Source: a bacterium
Lineage (GTDB): Bacteria > Armatimonadota > Zipacnadia > Zipacnadales > Zipacnadaceae
Reading direction: 5' to 3'
NCBI GenBank assembly: GCA_030615605.1
Contig: JAUWYY010000021.1
Coordinates: forward strand, 1-41,498
Length of the DNA stretch: 41,498 nt
Both the position numbers and the translations under genes were made by a program. Below, in pieces: positions 1 through 7,179 of this stretch. Every line of letters starts with the position of its first letter. The first letter of the stretch is position 1. The notes under the pieces were generated by a model. The model did not search any database. It was not told where the DNA came from and saw only the letters and a list, made by a program, of their open reading frames with translations.

Positions 1-108
1 GTTCAGAAACAGGATAGGGACAGGTTCAGAAACAGGATAGGGACAGGTTCAGAAACAGGATAGGGACAGGTTCAGAAACAGGATAGGGACAGGTTCAGAA
101 ACAGGATA
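1..108. repeat. 23-bp tandem repeat array, left edge
   Basis: Four full 23-bp units start at 1, 24, 47 and 70, and a partial unit starts at 93. Each begins GTTCAGAAACAGGATA and continues GGGACAG. The array runs off the left edge. The unit is not a multiple of three and no credible protein covers it. The same unit recurs at 1059-1120, 3972-4008 and 41286-41498. At the right end the array changes into the sequence ACAGCAGGCCAGCAG, which also follows the array at 1059. Confidence 0.97.
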
Positions 109-122
109 ACAGCAGGCCAGCA

Positions 123-176
123 GTTAACGGCAGAGGGCAGGCGCGAAGAAACAGCGCGCCTGCAATGATGGGGAAT
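123..176. repeat. Hairpin repeat family B, copy 1
   Basis: The stem is 137-145 (GCAGGCGCG) with 155-163 (CGCGCCTGC), nine perfect pairs around a nine-base loop. It is flanked by GGCAGAGG on the left and CAATGATGGGG on the right. Other copies at 1183-1230, 37630-37680 and 40826-40880 keep the flanks and pairing while the arm sequence changes. Confidence 0.8.
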
Positions 177-525
177 GTTAGTGGCAACCACGGGGAGGCT
201 GGGGGGTGGGCCCTTCGAGAATCTCACTTCGATAGGCTCAGTACAAGCCCTTCGAGAACCTCAGGGCAAGCAGAACAGGACCTTCGGCAAGGCTATGGCG
301 GACGTGAATGCTATGGCGAACAGGTCCGCAAAGACTCTCAATAGAAACGACCAGGCGCAGCAGCAACGACCCTACAAGTGGAATGGCGAGAGGTGGGGGA
401 GACGGAGGGCACTGAGATGCAGGTGCAGATGGAAGCAGTGGTTGCGTTGCGCCCGCCAATTAGTTATACTATATGGCGAAGTTCATATCAAGAAGGGCTG
501 CAGCTTCCGTGAAAGGTGGTTAGTT
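177..525. other. Gene-free repeat debris upstream of OsmC copy 1
   Basis: An open frame runs through this stretch into the OsmC gene, but its translation is low-complexity and carries no recognisable domain, so I regard it as non-coding. It holds fragments of dispersed repeats: CCCTTCGAGAA...CTCAGGGC-type pieces near 208-268, part of the GGCTATGGCGGAC palindrome at 279-301, and GGTCCGCAAAGACTCTCAATAG near 325-345. The last resembles the inner part of the double-hairpin element at 40652-40676. Confidence 0.6.
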
Positions 526-927
526 GTGACACAGATCAAATGTACAGCTACAAATGTGGGGCCCACTCTATTTTGTGCCGATGTGGAGGGGTTGAAGATG
601 TTCGCTGATGCCCCGTCGTCTTACGGTGGGAATGGCACCACGATGACTCCTCCCCAAGCACAAGTGGCAACGCTGGCAAATTGTGTGGGCATTGTAATTG
701 CTGTTGCTTGCAATAATAAGGGCATTCCCTACGAGGGCATGTCGGTGGAGGCAACAGCGACACTGGATGTAGAGAACCACTGCCTGAACGACTTCAATGT
801 GGAGATACGCATGCCGGGCGAAGTTACTGACCAGATGCGCCGGGCCGTGGATGCCGCCCACGAGATGTGCAGTATTGGCAATACAGTGTCTAGCGCTAAT
901 TCTGTTAACGTTATTCTGGTAGAATAA
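526..927 (+). CDS. OsmC family protein (peroxiredoxin-like)
   Basis: 133 aa. The GTG at 526 is chosen because AAAGGTGG lies just upstream and the paralogue at 40156 starts at the equivalent GTG; the longer open frame upstream is repeat debris. OsmC proteins reduce organic hydroperoxides in the cytoplasm with two cysteines. Here the candidate catalytic pair is Cys in LANCVGIVIAVAC (about residue 52) and Cys in HEMCSIGNT (about residue 117), the usual positions in a central helix and near the C-terminus. The length fits the family. No partner gene lies in the same operon. A strong hairpin follows the stop. A frameshifted near-copy lies at the other end of the window. Family assignment is firm; the physiological substrate is unknown. 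Confidence 0.85.
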   Translation: MTQIKCTATNVGPTLFCADVEGLKMFADAPSSYGGNGTTMTPPQAQVATLANCVGIVIAVACNNKGIPYEGMSVEATATLDVENHCLNDFNVEIRMPGEVTDQMRRAVDAAHEMCSIGNTVSSANSVNVILVE

Positions 928-960
928 GAAACGGCTGATTACATTCTGCCGAGAGTGCTC

Positions 961-1000
961 ATGGCGGCCTGCGGAGAAGAAACGCAGGCCGTCATTTGTT
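961..1000 (+). terminator. Probable intrinsic terminator of the OsmC gene
   Basis: CGGCCTGCG (965-973) pairs with CGCAGGCCG (983-991), extended by ATG/CAT at the base, and is followed by TTTGTT. It begins 34 bp after the OsmC stop codon. Confidence 0.7.
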
Positions 1001-1039
1001 ATGGAGAGCGGCAGCGGGACGGGAGCGCAACGGCAGCAC

Positions 1040-1125
1040 AGAGGCAGGATAAGAACAGGTCCAGAAACAGGATAAGAACAGGTCCAGAAACAGGATAAGA
1101 ACAGGTCCAGAAACAGGATCAACAG
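1040..1125. repeat. 23-bp tandem repeat, internal array of variant units
   Basis: Two full units (1059-1081, 1082-1104) and a partial (1105-1120) begin GTCCAGAAACAGGATAA and end GAACAG. They differ from the left-edge unit by T to C at base 3 and by AAGAA for GGGA-type bases. The right-hand array contains both variants side by side, so both belong to one family. Confidence 0.93.
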
Positions 1126-1182
1126 CAGGCCAGCAGCCCAGAGGCAGCGTACCAGCAATACGACGACAGGACAGGGGCTAAC

Positions 1183-1230
1183 GACAGAGGGCAGTCGCGA
1201 AACAACATCGCGACTGCAATGATGGGCGTG
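1183..1230. repeat. Hairpin repeat family B, copy 2
   Basis: GCAGTCGCG (1191-1199) pairs with CGCGACTGC (1209-1217), nine perfect pairs. The flanks GACAGAGG and CAATGATGGG match copy 1, but the arms differ (GTCG versus GGCG) with the complementary change on the other side. Confidence 0.8.
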
Positions 1231-1273
1231 TTAGACGCAGGCTGCGGGAGACGATAGGGGAGAGAGTGGCCCT

Positions 1274-1318
1274 GCGATTGACAGCAACCGGCGGACAGGC
1301 GTAGACTGGGGGCGAGGA
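1274..1318 (+). promoter_or_regulatory. Promoter-bearing dispersed repeat, copy 1
   Basis: TTGACA at 1278-1283 and TAGACT at 1302-1307 are separated by 18 bp, within a repeat shared with 2292, 40006, 40912 and (minus strand) 37409. It points at the DUF3800 gene, whose start is 112 bp downstream of TAGACT. The core is a plausible sigma-70 promoter with a perfect -35. Confidence 0.6.
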
Positions 1319-1418
1319 CTCACTGAATAGACACCGAAAAGTCTATCATTAAAAGAACCGTTGCAATGGCTTGCTGTTTATTTCTATGTGCCTCGCGGGG
1401 GGCCACTCGGAGGACCAG

Positions 1419-2144
1419 ATGCATCTGATTTACATAGACGACTCACAGGATGAGAAACTGTGCGTTTTCTCGGCGCTGGCAATAGATGTATCCCAGTGGC
1501 GCGGCGTATTCGAATGCGTTCGGAGCTTTAGGCGCGAGCTGCGAGAGAGATGTGGAATCTACATCTACAAGGAATTCCATGCCTGGAAGTTTGTATCCGG
1601 GCGCGGCAATATCTCAGACCGTGTAGTCACAAAGAGCAAGCGATGTGAAATCTTCAAAGAAACGCTCGCGATGACAACGCAACTTCCGGGAGTTAGGCTT
1701 TTCAACGCTTGCTTCCCGCGAAAGATGTATCTGCAGGCGCTGGAACGGCTGATTAACAGGATAAACCGCACGCTGCAGGCGTGGGATAGCCATGGACTGC
1801 TGATTTCCGATGAGGGTAAGGAGATAGAGTATACACGGCTGGTGCGCCGGCTGGCAGTGTTCAACCCCATTCCCAGCCAGTACAGTGAGTGGCTGGACAC
1901 CGGGGAACTGACAAGGAACATTCCTATTGAGCGCATTGTTGAAGACATGTTCTTCAAGGATTCATCGCAGTCGTACTTCATCCAGCTTGTAGACTTCGCA
2001 GCGTATGCGCTGCTCCGACGAGAGCGCCCTTTGCCTTCAAAGACGCGGTACGGGTTGCATACAGCGCTTGATATTCTGGACCCGATACTGGTCAAAGAAG
2101 CAACGAAATATGACCCGCAAGGCATCATCAGAATCAAATCATAA
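1419..2144 (+). CDS. DUF3800 domain protein
   Basis: 241 aa. ATG at 1419 follows GGAGGA by four bases, and the protein then opens with the family motif: MHLIYIDDSQ. DUF3800 proteins have this acidic N-terminal strand (YIDES-like) and a C-terminal QLVDFAAYAL motif, seen here at about residues 200-210. They are predicted to have an RNase H-like fold; function is mostly unknown, although members often sit in defence or mobile regions. The gene stands alone between a promoter-bearing repeat and a perfect hairpin terminator. No signal peptide or membrane segment is visible. Confidence 0.8.
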   Translation: MHLIYIDDSQDEKLCVFSALAIDVSQWRGVFECVRSFRRELRERCGIYIYKEFHAWKFVSGRGNISDRVVTKSKRCEIFKETLAMTTQLPGVRLFNACFPRKMYLQALERLINRINRTLQAWDSHGLLISDEGKEIEYTRLVRRLAVFNPIPSQYSEWLDTGELTRNIPIERIVEDMFFKDSSQSYFIQLVDFAAYALLRRERPLPSKTRYGLHTALDILDPILVKEATKYDPQGIIRIKS

Positions 2145-2181
2145 AAAAAGCCAAGGCCTCCCCCAAAGGGAGGCCTTGGCA
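2145..2181. terminator. Perfect 13-bp hairpin terminator after DUF3800
   Basis: 2150-2162 pairs with 2168-2180 without mismatch around a five-base loop. Seven A residues precede it, giving a U-tract for leftward transcripts, while the rightward side lacks a clear T-run. It may serve mainly as a leftward terminator or as a 3'-end stabiliser of the DUF3800 mRNA, which stops six bases before the stem. Confidence 0.8.
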
Positions 2182-2291
2182 ATTCTAGCAGGACCTACCC
2201 CCGCCACTATAGACGGGATCAGACCTGCATATTCATAGTAGCATATATGAGCGATATTGTCAACCCCTTGCTCCACGCGGGCGCGGGGCGG

Positions 2292-2343
2292 GGCGATTGA
2301 CAGCAACCGGCGCTCAGGCGTAGACTGGGGGCTTAGGAGGTGT
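2292..2343 (+). promoter_or_regulatory. Promoter-bearing dispersed repeat, copy 2
   Basis: TTGACA 2297-2302, 18-bp spacer, TAGACT 2321-2326. The repeat ends with AGGAGGTG (2336-2343), which serves as the Shine-Dalgarno of the HEAT lipoprotein starting at 2351. Promoter and ribosome site are therefore both part of the repeat. Confidence 0.65.
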
Positions 2344-2350
2344 TGCGAAG

Positions 2351-3571
2351 GTGAAGCAGATGAGGAGATGGGTGAGGATGCGGGGGGCAGTAGTCCTATG
2401 GGTGGTGTTTCCCGTTGCCGTACTTACATCCGGGTGTCGCACCGTGGACACACAAGCACCAGCGCGGATGGGCGGTGCCCGTGAGGTACCCGCCAGCGTC
2501 GCTCGGCCGTCCGGTCCCATGGCATACAGTGAGGAGGCGCACGCGACGGTTCAGAACATCCTGAGCAGAAATGTGCCGCCCGATGATGTCACGTCAGAGC
2601 TGATCGAGCTGTTCGCCGGCGGCGAAGCGCAACTGGCCGTGGAGGCGTCCAAGGCACTGGAGGGTCGACAGCTGACGGAAGCGCACCTCGGGCGATTGGA
2701 GGCGATAGTCAAAGCCGAAGATGCTCGGACGCGAAACATATCGCCACGCGGCACTGACGATTTCACCCGCGTGCCGCTGGAGCGGGCGTGGGAGGCCTGG
2801 GCAGACGGCCGGCTGGCAGGGAAAAGCGCCGGCGCGGGCGTTGAATGGCTCATTGGACAGCTGCGCGGGCAGTTGGGCGGGGTGCTGCGCGAACGCGCCG
2901 GGCGGCGACTGGAGAAGATCGGTGACCCCGCCGTGCCCGCTCTGGCCCGCGTACTACAGACCGACAAGGGCAGCGCGCAGGTATCCGCGGGTGGGACACT
3001 GGCTTACATCGGTACACCCCAGGCGCGGCAGGCTCTGGAGCGGTGGGCGCTTCCCAATCTTGACGGCATCAGCGATCCCCGACTCCTCCGGGCGACAGTA
3101 TTCTGGCTGGGAAAGGTCAAGTCGCAAGCCGCGTTCGACCCACTGGACGACTTCCTTCAGAAACACGTTGACGACCAGTTTGGTCAGGTCGCCGTGTCTG
3201 CTCTGCATAAGATCAACGGAGAGAAAGCAAGACGCACTCTTGCCAAGTTCATCGCGACCTGCACACTCGATTCCGAGCACGAGTATGCCATCGCCACGTA
3301 CGTGGCCGCGGCTCGGGAGCTCGCTCGGCTTGGCGACGAAAGGGGGAAACGGGCGCTTCGCAAGGCGGCCAGTTCTCGTATCGTGCAGGTGCGCCGCCGT
3401 GTAGCCAACGCAATCTACCTCGGTCTAGGAGAAGAGGGCCGGCCACTACTGGTAAAGCTCGCCGGCGACGCGGATCCCGAGGTTGCGAAGCAGGGGAAGT
3501 GGTGGCTCAACGAGCTCCACATCCGCGCAGAACAACGGAAGGCTGACGATGCCCGTGCTCGGGCTCATTAG
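2351..3571 (+). CDS. HEAT-repeat lipoprotein
   Basis: 406 aa. GTG at 2351 is preferred because AGGAGGTG ends seven bases upstream; an ATG at 2360 is possible. The N-terminus has a basic stretch, a hydrophobic run (VVLWVVFPVAVL) and a lipobox-like TSGC, so the mature protein should be anchored in a membrane by its Cys near residue 29. From about residue 190 to 390 there are repeated two-helix units typical of HEAT/PBS-lyase repeats (for example GDPAVPALARVL and DADPEVAKQGKWWLNEL). Such solenoids bind other proteins; no catalytic motif is seen. It is probably monocistronic, with its own promoter repeat. Confidence 0.75.
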   Translation: MKQMRRWVRMRGAVVLWVVFPVAVLTSGCRTVDTQAPARMGGAREVPASVARPSGPMAYSEEAHATVQNILSRNVPPDDVTSELIELFAGGEAQLAVEASKALEGRQLTEAHLGRLEAIVKAEDARTRNISPRGTDDFTRVPLERAWEAWADGRLAGKSAGAGVEWLIGQLRGQLGGVLRERAGRRLEKIGDPAVPALARVLQTDKGSAQVSAGGTLAYIGTPQARQALERWALPNLDGISDPRLLRATVFWLGKVKSQAAFDPLDDFLQKHVDDQFGQVAVSALHKINGEKARRTLAKFIATCTLDSEHEYAIATYVAAARELARLGDERGKRALRKAASSRIVQVRRRVANAIYLGLGEEGRPLLVKLAGDADPEVAKQGKWWLNELHIRAEQRKADDARARAH

Positions 3572-3731
3572 ACAGCGCTTTGAGCAGGCCGAATAGCACC
3601 GCTCTACTGTTTCCGAAAAAGTTTTTGGCGAATCCGCGGCAGCAGGAGGAATTAGGGTAGGCAACGGAGGATGTTGTACGCAGCAACGATATGATGGCGA
3701 TTCCCACGATGAGCCAAGGGAGGAAGGTAGG

Positions 3732-3932
3732 ATGCTGACTACGACGTTGATCTGGCTATTGTCCGCGGTCTTTGCTCTCCTGGTAGCACACCTCTTTCTG
3801 CTCACCAGGCGAGTATTGAGAATGCAGGCAGACCTCTGGGAGACAGACCGCGTGGTCCGGCAAATAGAAGACAGGCTGCGGGAAACAGCACCGGACGACA
3901 CGAATGAGGACACGACTGAGGAAGAGGAGTAG
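3732..3932 (+). CDS. Small single-pass membrane protein with acidic tail
   Basis: 66 aa. ATG at 3732 is preceded by GGGAGGAAGG. Residues 3-25 form one transmembrane helix (LIWLLSAVFALLVAHLFLL), then comes a charged helix (RMQADLWETDRVVRQIEDRL) and an acidic tail ending EDTTEEEE. No family is recognised. The architecture of a membrane anchor plus a short coiled helix resembles small scaffold or stress proteins, but no function can be given. The good ribosome site argues that it is real. Confidence 0.6.
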   Translation: MLTTTLIWLLSAVFALLVAHLFLLTRRVLRMQADLWETDRVVRQIEDRLRETAPDDTNEDTTEEEE

Positions 3933-3971
3933 GGGAGAGGCTAACGGCAATAGGCAGGCAAGAACGGCAGC

Positions 3972-4015
3972 ATAGAGACAGGATAGGGACAGGTTCAGAA
4001 ACAGGATAACAGCAG
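3972..4015. repeat. Short 23-bp repeat remnant
   Basis: About 1.7 units of the 23-bp family, bounded on the left by CGGCAGCATAGAGACAGGA (also seen near 41252-41270) and on the right by ACAGCAGG. It lies between the small membrane gene and the end of the PEP carboxykinase gene. Confidence 0.85.
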
Positions 4016-4043
4016 GGCCAACACCAAACAGCCGGCGGACAAG

Positions 4044-5822
4044 CTAGAAGTCCATGGCGGTGTAGATATCAGGGTGTAAGCCCGGGCACTGGATGTCATT
4101 GTAGTACTTGCCGAGGATGACCTGGGCGTGGAGGAGCTTCTCCATCTCCTCGGCGCTGCGATAGGTGAAAGGATCAAGGTCGCGAAGACGCTGGGCAGTG
4201 ATCCCCGGGACGGATAGCGGCGTCAAGACTTTCTCGCCCCAGAGGGGATGCGGCGCCCACTGGACAGCGCCGCGAGCGGCCTGAATCAGAAATACCTCCG
4301 TCTCCTCAATGGAAGGGCCGGTGCCGCCAACAGCCTTAGGGCCGTCAGGAGTCTGCTCAAAGTGCACCCGGGGCATCTCGTGCTCCTCGCCATTAAGCTG
4401 GACTGTACCCCACCCGTAAGATGCACCAACCTTGCCAGTGGTGTTGATCTGGTAAACCTCGATCGGGCTGCCTTCGGCGCTGCGGCGGCGAAGGATTTCG
4501 CGGAAGCGGTGGAGATGCTCAGCGTTGGTAACACCCATAGTGAAGGGGAGGCAGTAGCGGCTGGAATACTTGGTCTCGCCGATGCCCTCCTGGCTCTGGG
4601 CGGGGTGGCCGACAGTGCGGCCGTCGGCGAGGACTTTGACGGCGAAATCAATGTCGTTGAGTTTGAGCCAGGCATAATCAGTCAGGTAGCCGGGGCTGAT
4701 GAAGACGGCCATGTTGGGCGGGGCCGTGGAGTCAACGCTGCCGTCGAAGGCGCCTGTGTCCTCCAGGCTAAGGACGCTGCGAGCATTGCGGTTGAGCATA
4801 CCGTTGTGCTGGAAGAGCTTGGCGTCAAATGCGGGATTTCCACTCTCATCCCACTCGGTATTCTCGTGGAGGGCCTCAGCGCTCATCGCCGCATCGTAAA
4901 TGCCCGCCTGGTTTTCGTCAACACCCTCAGTCTTCGTCCAGGCGCCGCGCTCGGAACCGGCAACCACGCGGTCGAACCAGCCAATGATATCGTCGTTCTT
5001 GATGTAGTTGTCATAGCATATTTCGGCGAGGTCCAGGCCGAATTCATCTGCATAGAGCTGATAGATCTGATCGTTGAGCACGTACATTCCGTGGGCCGAC
5101 TTGCCGCTGCCAGTCAGTCCCCAGCAGCCCATTATGATGCGCTTTTCTTCGCCAGTAGGCGTCTTTACGGTGAACTCACGGCAGGCAGCATGCTCGCCGG
5201 TGCCGCCCTGGAGGTAACAGTAGCTGATCCAGTGGGACAAGAAGCCCTTCTTGACCTCGCCCTGGTAGGAGCTGGCGGTGCAGATTGTGTAGTTGTGATT
5301 GGGGAAGCGGATGACCTGCAGGAGATTGCTGGGGTCATTGGGCATAGGGGGATTGCCCAGGTACTGGGGGATGAAGAAGAGGGTGGCATCAGGCTCTTCG
5401 GTGGCGTCGCCAGGAAAACATATCTGCTGCCAGCGGTAAGGAATGTCAGGATACTGGGGGTCACAGTAGAGGCGGCAGTGCATGCGCGCCAGCGACTGCG
5501 GGCTGCCCAGGCTAGCATCGGCCTGGATCATCGGACGGGCGATAATATGCTCCAGTACACGGAGCATCAGTTCGCGATGGCTGTCAGTCAATTCTTGCTC
5601 AGTGTTGACTACGGAGGTGTTGGCAGCGCTACGATGCCAGATATTTGAACTCCAACCCCAACTATCATTCGCAAACCGGGTGCCGTAGCTCTGGGCTCTT
5701 TCAAGCAGGTCGGGAGGATTGTTCTGGATGGCCTGAATGCCTGCCGCTTGCTTGTCGGCAATTATCTTCCTGAATAGGTCGGGAAAGTTGTTGATAGTTA
5801 TCTGGTCGGCAGTTATAGGCAT
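4044..5822 (-). CDS. Divergent ATP-type phosphoenolpyruvate carboxykinase
   Basis: 592 aa from the ATG at 5822, which follows GGAGGT by six bases. The family converts oxaloacetate and ATP to PEP and CO2 in the cytosol (gluconeogenesis). Support: a P-loop-like GCWGLTGSGKSAHG near residue 240, matching the PEPCK-specific GLSGTGKTT type; the downstream stretch WTKTEGVDENQAGIYDAAMS and LHENTEWDESGNPAF, which resembles the segment after the PEPCK kinase-2 region; and KYSSRYCLPF in the C-terminal half. The canonical GDDEHGW motif is not obvious, so metal binding may differ. Length is somewhat above the usual 520-550 aa. A near-consensus promoter lies upstream. It is probably monocistronic. The family is likely; the exact reaction is inferred. 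Confidence 0.65.
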   Translation of the reverse strand: MPITADQITINNFPDLFRKIIADKQAAGIQAIQNNPPDLLERAQSYGTRFANDSWGWSSNIWHRSAANTSVVNTEQELTDSHRELMLRVLEHIIARPMIQADASLGSPQSLARMHCRLYCDPQYPDIPYRWQQICFPGDATEEPDATLFFIPQYLGNPPMPNDPSNLLQVIRFPNHNYTICTASSYQGEVKKGFLSHWISYCYLQGGTGEHAACREFTVKTPTGEEKRIIMGCWGLTGSGKSAHGMYVLNDQIYQLYADEFGLDLAEICYDNYIKNDDIIGWFDRVVAGSERGAWTKTEGVDENQAGIYDAAMSAEALHENTEWDESGNPAFDAKLFQHNGMLNRNARSVLSLEDTGAFDGSVDSTAPPNMAVFISPGYLTDYAWLKLNDIDFAVKVLADGRTVGHPAQSQEGIGETKYSSRYCLPFTMGVTNAEHLHRFREILRRRSAEGSPIEVYQINTTGKVGASYGWGTVQLNGEEHEMPRVHFEQTPDGPKAVGGTGPSIEETEVFLIQAARGAVQWAPHPLWGEKVLTPLSVPGITAQRLRDLDPFTYRSAEEMEKLLHAQVILGKYYNDIQCPGLHPDIYTAMDF

Positions 5823-5948
5823 AGCCTTACCTCCAAAACACACTGGCCTTTGCTACAGGCGTCGCGGCAATAATGCTGCTCCTGCCGAGTAGGGAAAGAC
5901 CGCCGTCGTCGTGACGGATTCAGTATAATGATATATTAAGTATGCTCT

Positions 5949-5977
5949 ATTATACAAACTTTTCCATCTCAATGCAA
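5949..5977 (-). promoter_or_regulatory. Sigma-70-type promoter for the PEP carboxykinase-like gene
   Basis: Read on the minus strand: TTGCAT (5977-5972), 17-bp spacer, perfect TATAAT (5954-5949). Transcription would start near 5942, leaving a leader of about 120 nt before the ATG at 5822. The surrounding DNA is AT-rich compared with the window. Confidence 0.65.
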
Positions 5978-6045
5978 GGAGATTCTGACAAATATTGGGC
6001 GCGATCTGTTTTTGCCTGCCCGTATTCACAGATAGTTAGTGTCAC

Positions 6046-7116
6046 CTAGCAGTTATGACTTTTTGGTTCGGCCTGCCGTATAAACTCTTCGACCTGTTGG
6101 GAACTCGGAGGTGGGGCAGAGGCGGGCTGGCTTATCTTCAGGGCGGCGGCGGCAGCAGCCCACCGGGCCGCCTGGGGCACAGGCAGTCCGCGTAGATAAG
6201 CAGCAATGAAGGCGGCATGAAAGGTGTCGCCGGCGCCAACATCATATTGGACATCCACCGGGAAGCTGGGGACGACGGTGTGCTGAGACCCGGAAGCAAG
6301 CAAGGTTGGGGCCTCTCCGGCAGTGATGAGGACGGCAGAAGGGCCGAGCGCCTGAGCAGCGGATAGGGCTTGCGAGGTGTCCTCTGTTTGGAAGATGAAG
6401 CACGCTTCTTGCTGATTCATAAGCAGAAGATCAGCGACGGCGATGGCCTGTTTTTGAACCTCGCGGATGGCCTCAAGCGGCTCGGACCAAGAATCAGCAC
6501 GGTAGTTGACAGCATAACAGACGGTGCGGCCAGCCTCGCGGGCAATGGAAGCGGCATACAGGGCGGAATCGCGCAGAGGCTGGGCGCGGATAGCAGCCTC
6601 GGTAAAGTCGAAGAGCTTGCCACGGAGGATTTCCTGGTCATCGAGAGTGGCGGTATTAAGGGTAGCCATGGGGTCGCTGAATTCGGGAGCTCGATAGAAA
6701 TAGAATGTTTTCTGGCCGGAGCCATCCGCCCAGCAGAAGGAGACCGGAGTCAGATGGCCGGGGGCGGGTTTAATGAGGTCGGTGTCTATTCCGTGGCCGG
6801 CCAGGCGCTTGATCAGCCAGCGGCCCAGCTCGTCCTGGCCAACACGAGACATAAAACCGACTCTTGCACCAAGGCCAGCCAGCGCCACAGCGAAGTTAGC
6901 AGCTGAGCCGGCGGGCATGGGTATGAAGCACTGCGCATCTTCCAGTGAGCGTCCCGCCACCGCGGGGGTTAGCTCCACCAAGGCTGAGCCAATCACGACA
7001 ACGTCCAGATCTGAACTGCTGGCTTGCTGCATAGCTGAAATTCGTTCCATACTGTGATCGGCGGCGGCAGGACCTCTTGACGCCGAGAGGGTTGCCGAAG
7101 CGATATGCAGGTACAT
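6046..7116 (-). CDS. PfkB-family carbohydrate kinase
   Basis: 356 aa from ATG 7116; internal ATGs at 7050 and 7032 are equally credible because none has a clear Shine-Dalgarno and the family usually starts close to the strand DVVVIG. PfkB kinases phosphorylate sugars or nucleosides with ATP. Diagnostic sequences: MPAGSAANFAVALAGLGARV (the N-terminal glycine-rich substrate motif) and YDVGAGDTFHAAFIAAYLRG (the C-terminal signature with the catalytic Asp in GAGD). PVSFCWADGSGQKTFYFYR is compatible with fructokinase or KDG-kinase-like members. Substrate cannot be assigned. It is divergent from the polysaccharide locus, with about 60 bp between starts. Confidence 0.85.
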   Translation of the reverse strand: MYLHIASATLSASRGPAAADHSMERISAMQQASSSDLDVVVIGSALVELTPAVAGRSLEDAQCFIPMPAGSAANFAVALAGLGARVGFMSRVGQDELGRWLIKRLAGHGIDTDLIKPAPGHLTPVSFCWADGSGQKTFYFYRAPEFSDPMATLNTATLDDQEILRGKLFDFTEAAIRAQPLRDSALYAASIAREAGRTVCYAVNYRADSWSEPLEAIREVQKQAIAVADLLLMNQQEACFIFQTEDTSQALSAAQALGPSAVLITAGEAPTLLASGSQHTVVPSFPVDVQYDVGAGDTFHAAFIAAYLRGLPVPQAARWAAAAAALKISQPASAPPPSSQQVEEFIRQAEPKSHNC

Positions 7117-7179
7117 TTCGCGTGGTCAGGGAACTATTCCTTCACCAAATAGCCGGCAGCGGTAGGGACGTGACAGAAT

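Noticed and set aside
175..525. N-terminal extension of the OsmC gene in the same frame
   Set aside because: Its translation is repeat debris with no OsmC homology, and the paralogue at 40156 begins at the equivalent of 526 with a good ribosome site.
568..1158. Minus-strand frame with a repeating hydrophobic FLSCFWTCSYP-like stretch
   Set aside because: It is the antisense of OsmC plus the 23-bp repeat read through; the repetition comes from the minisatellite.
4248..5648. 466-codon plus-strand frame
   Set aside because: Antisense shadow of the PEP carboxykinase-like gene; the minus-strand protein has family motifs, this one has none.
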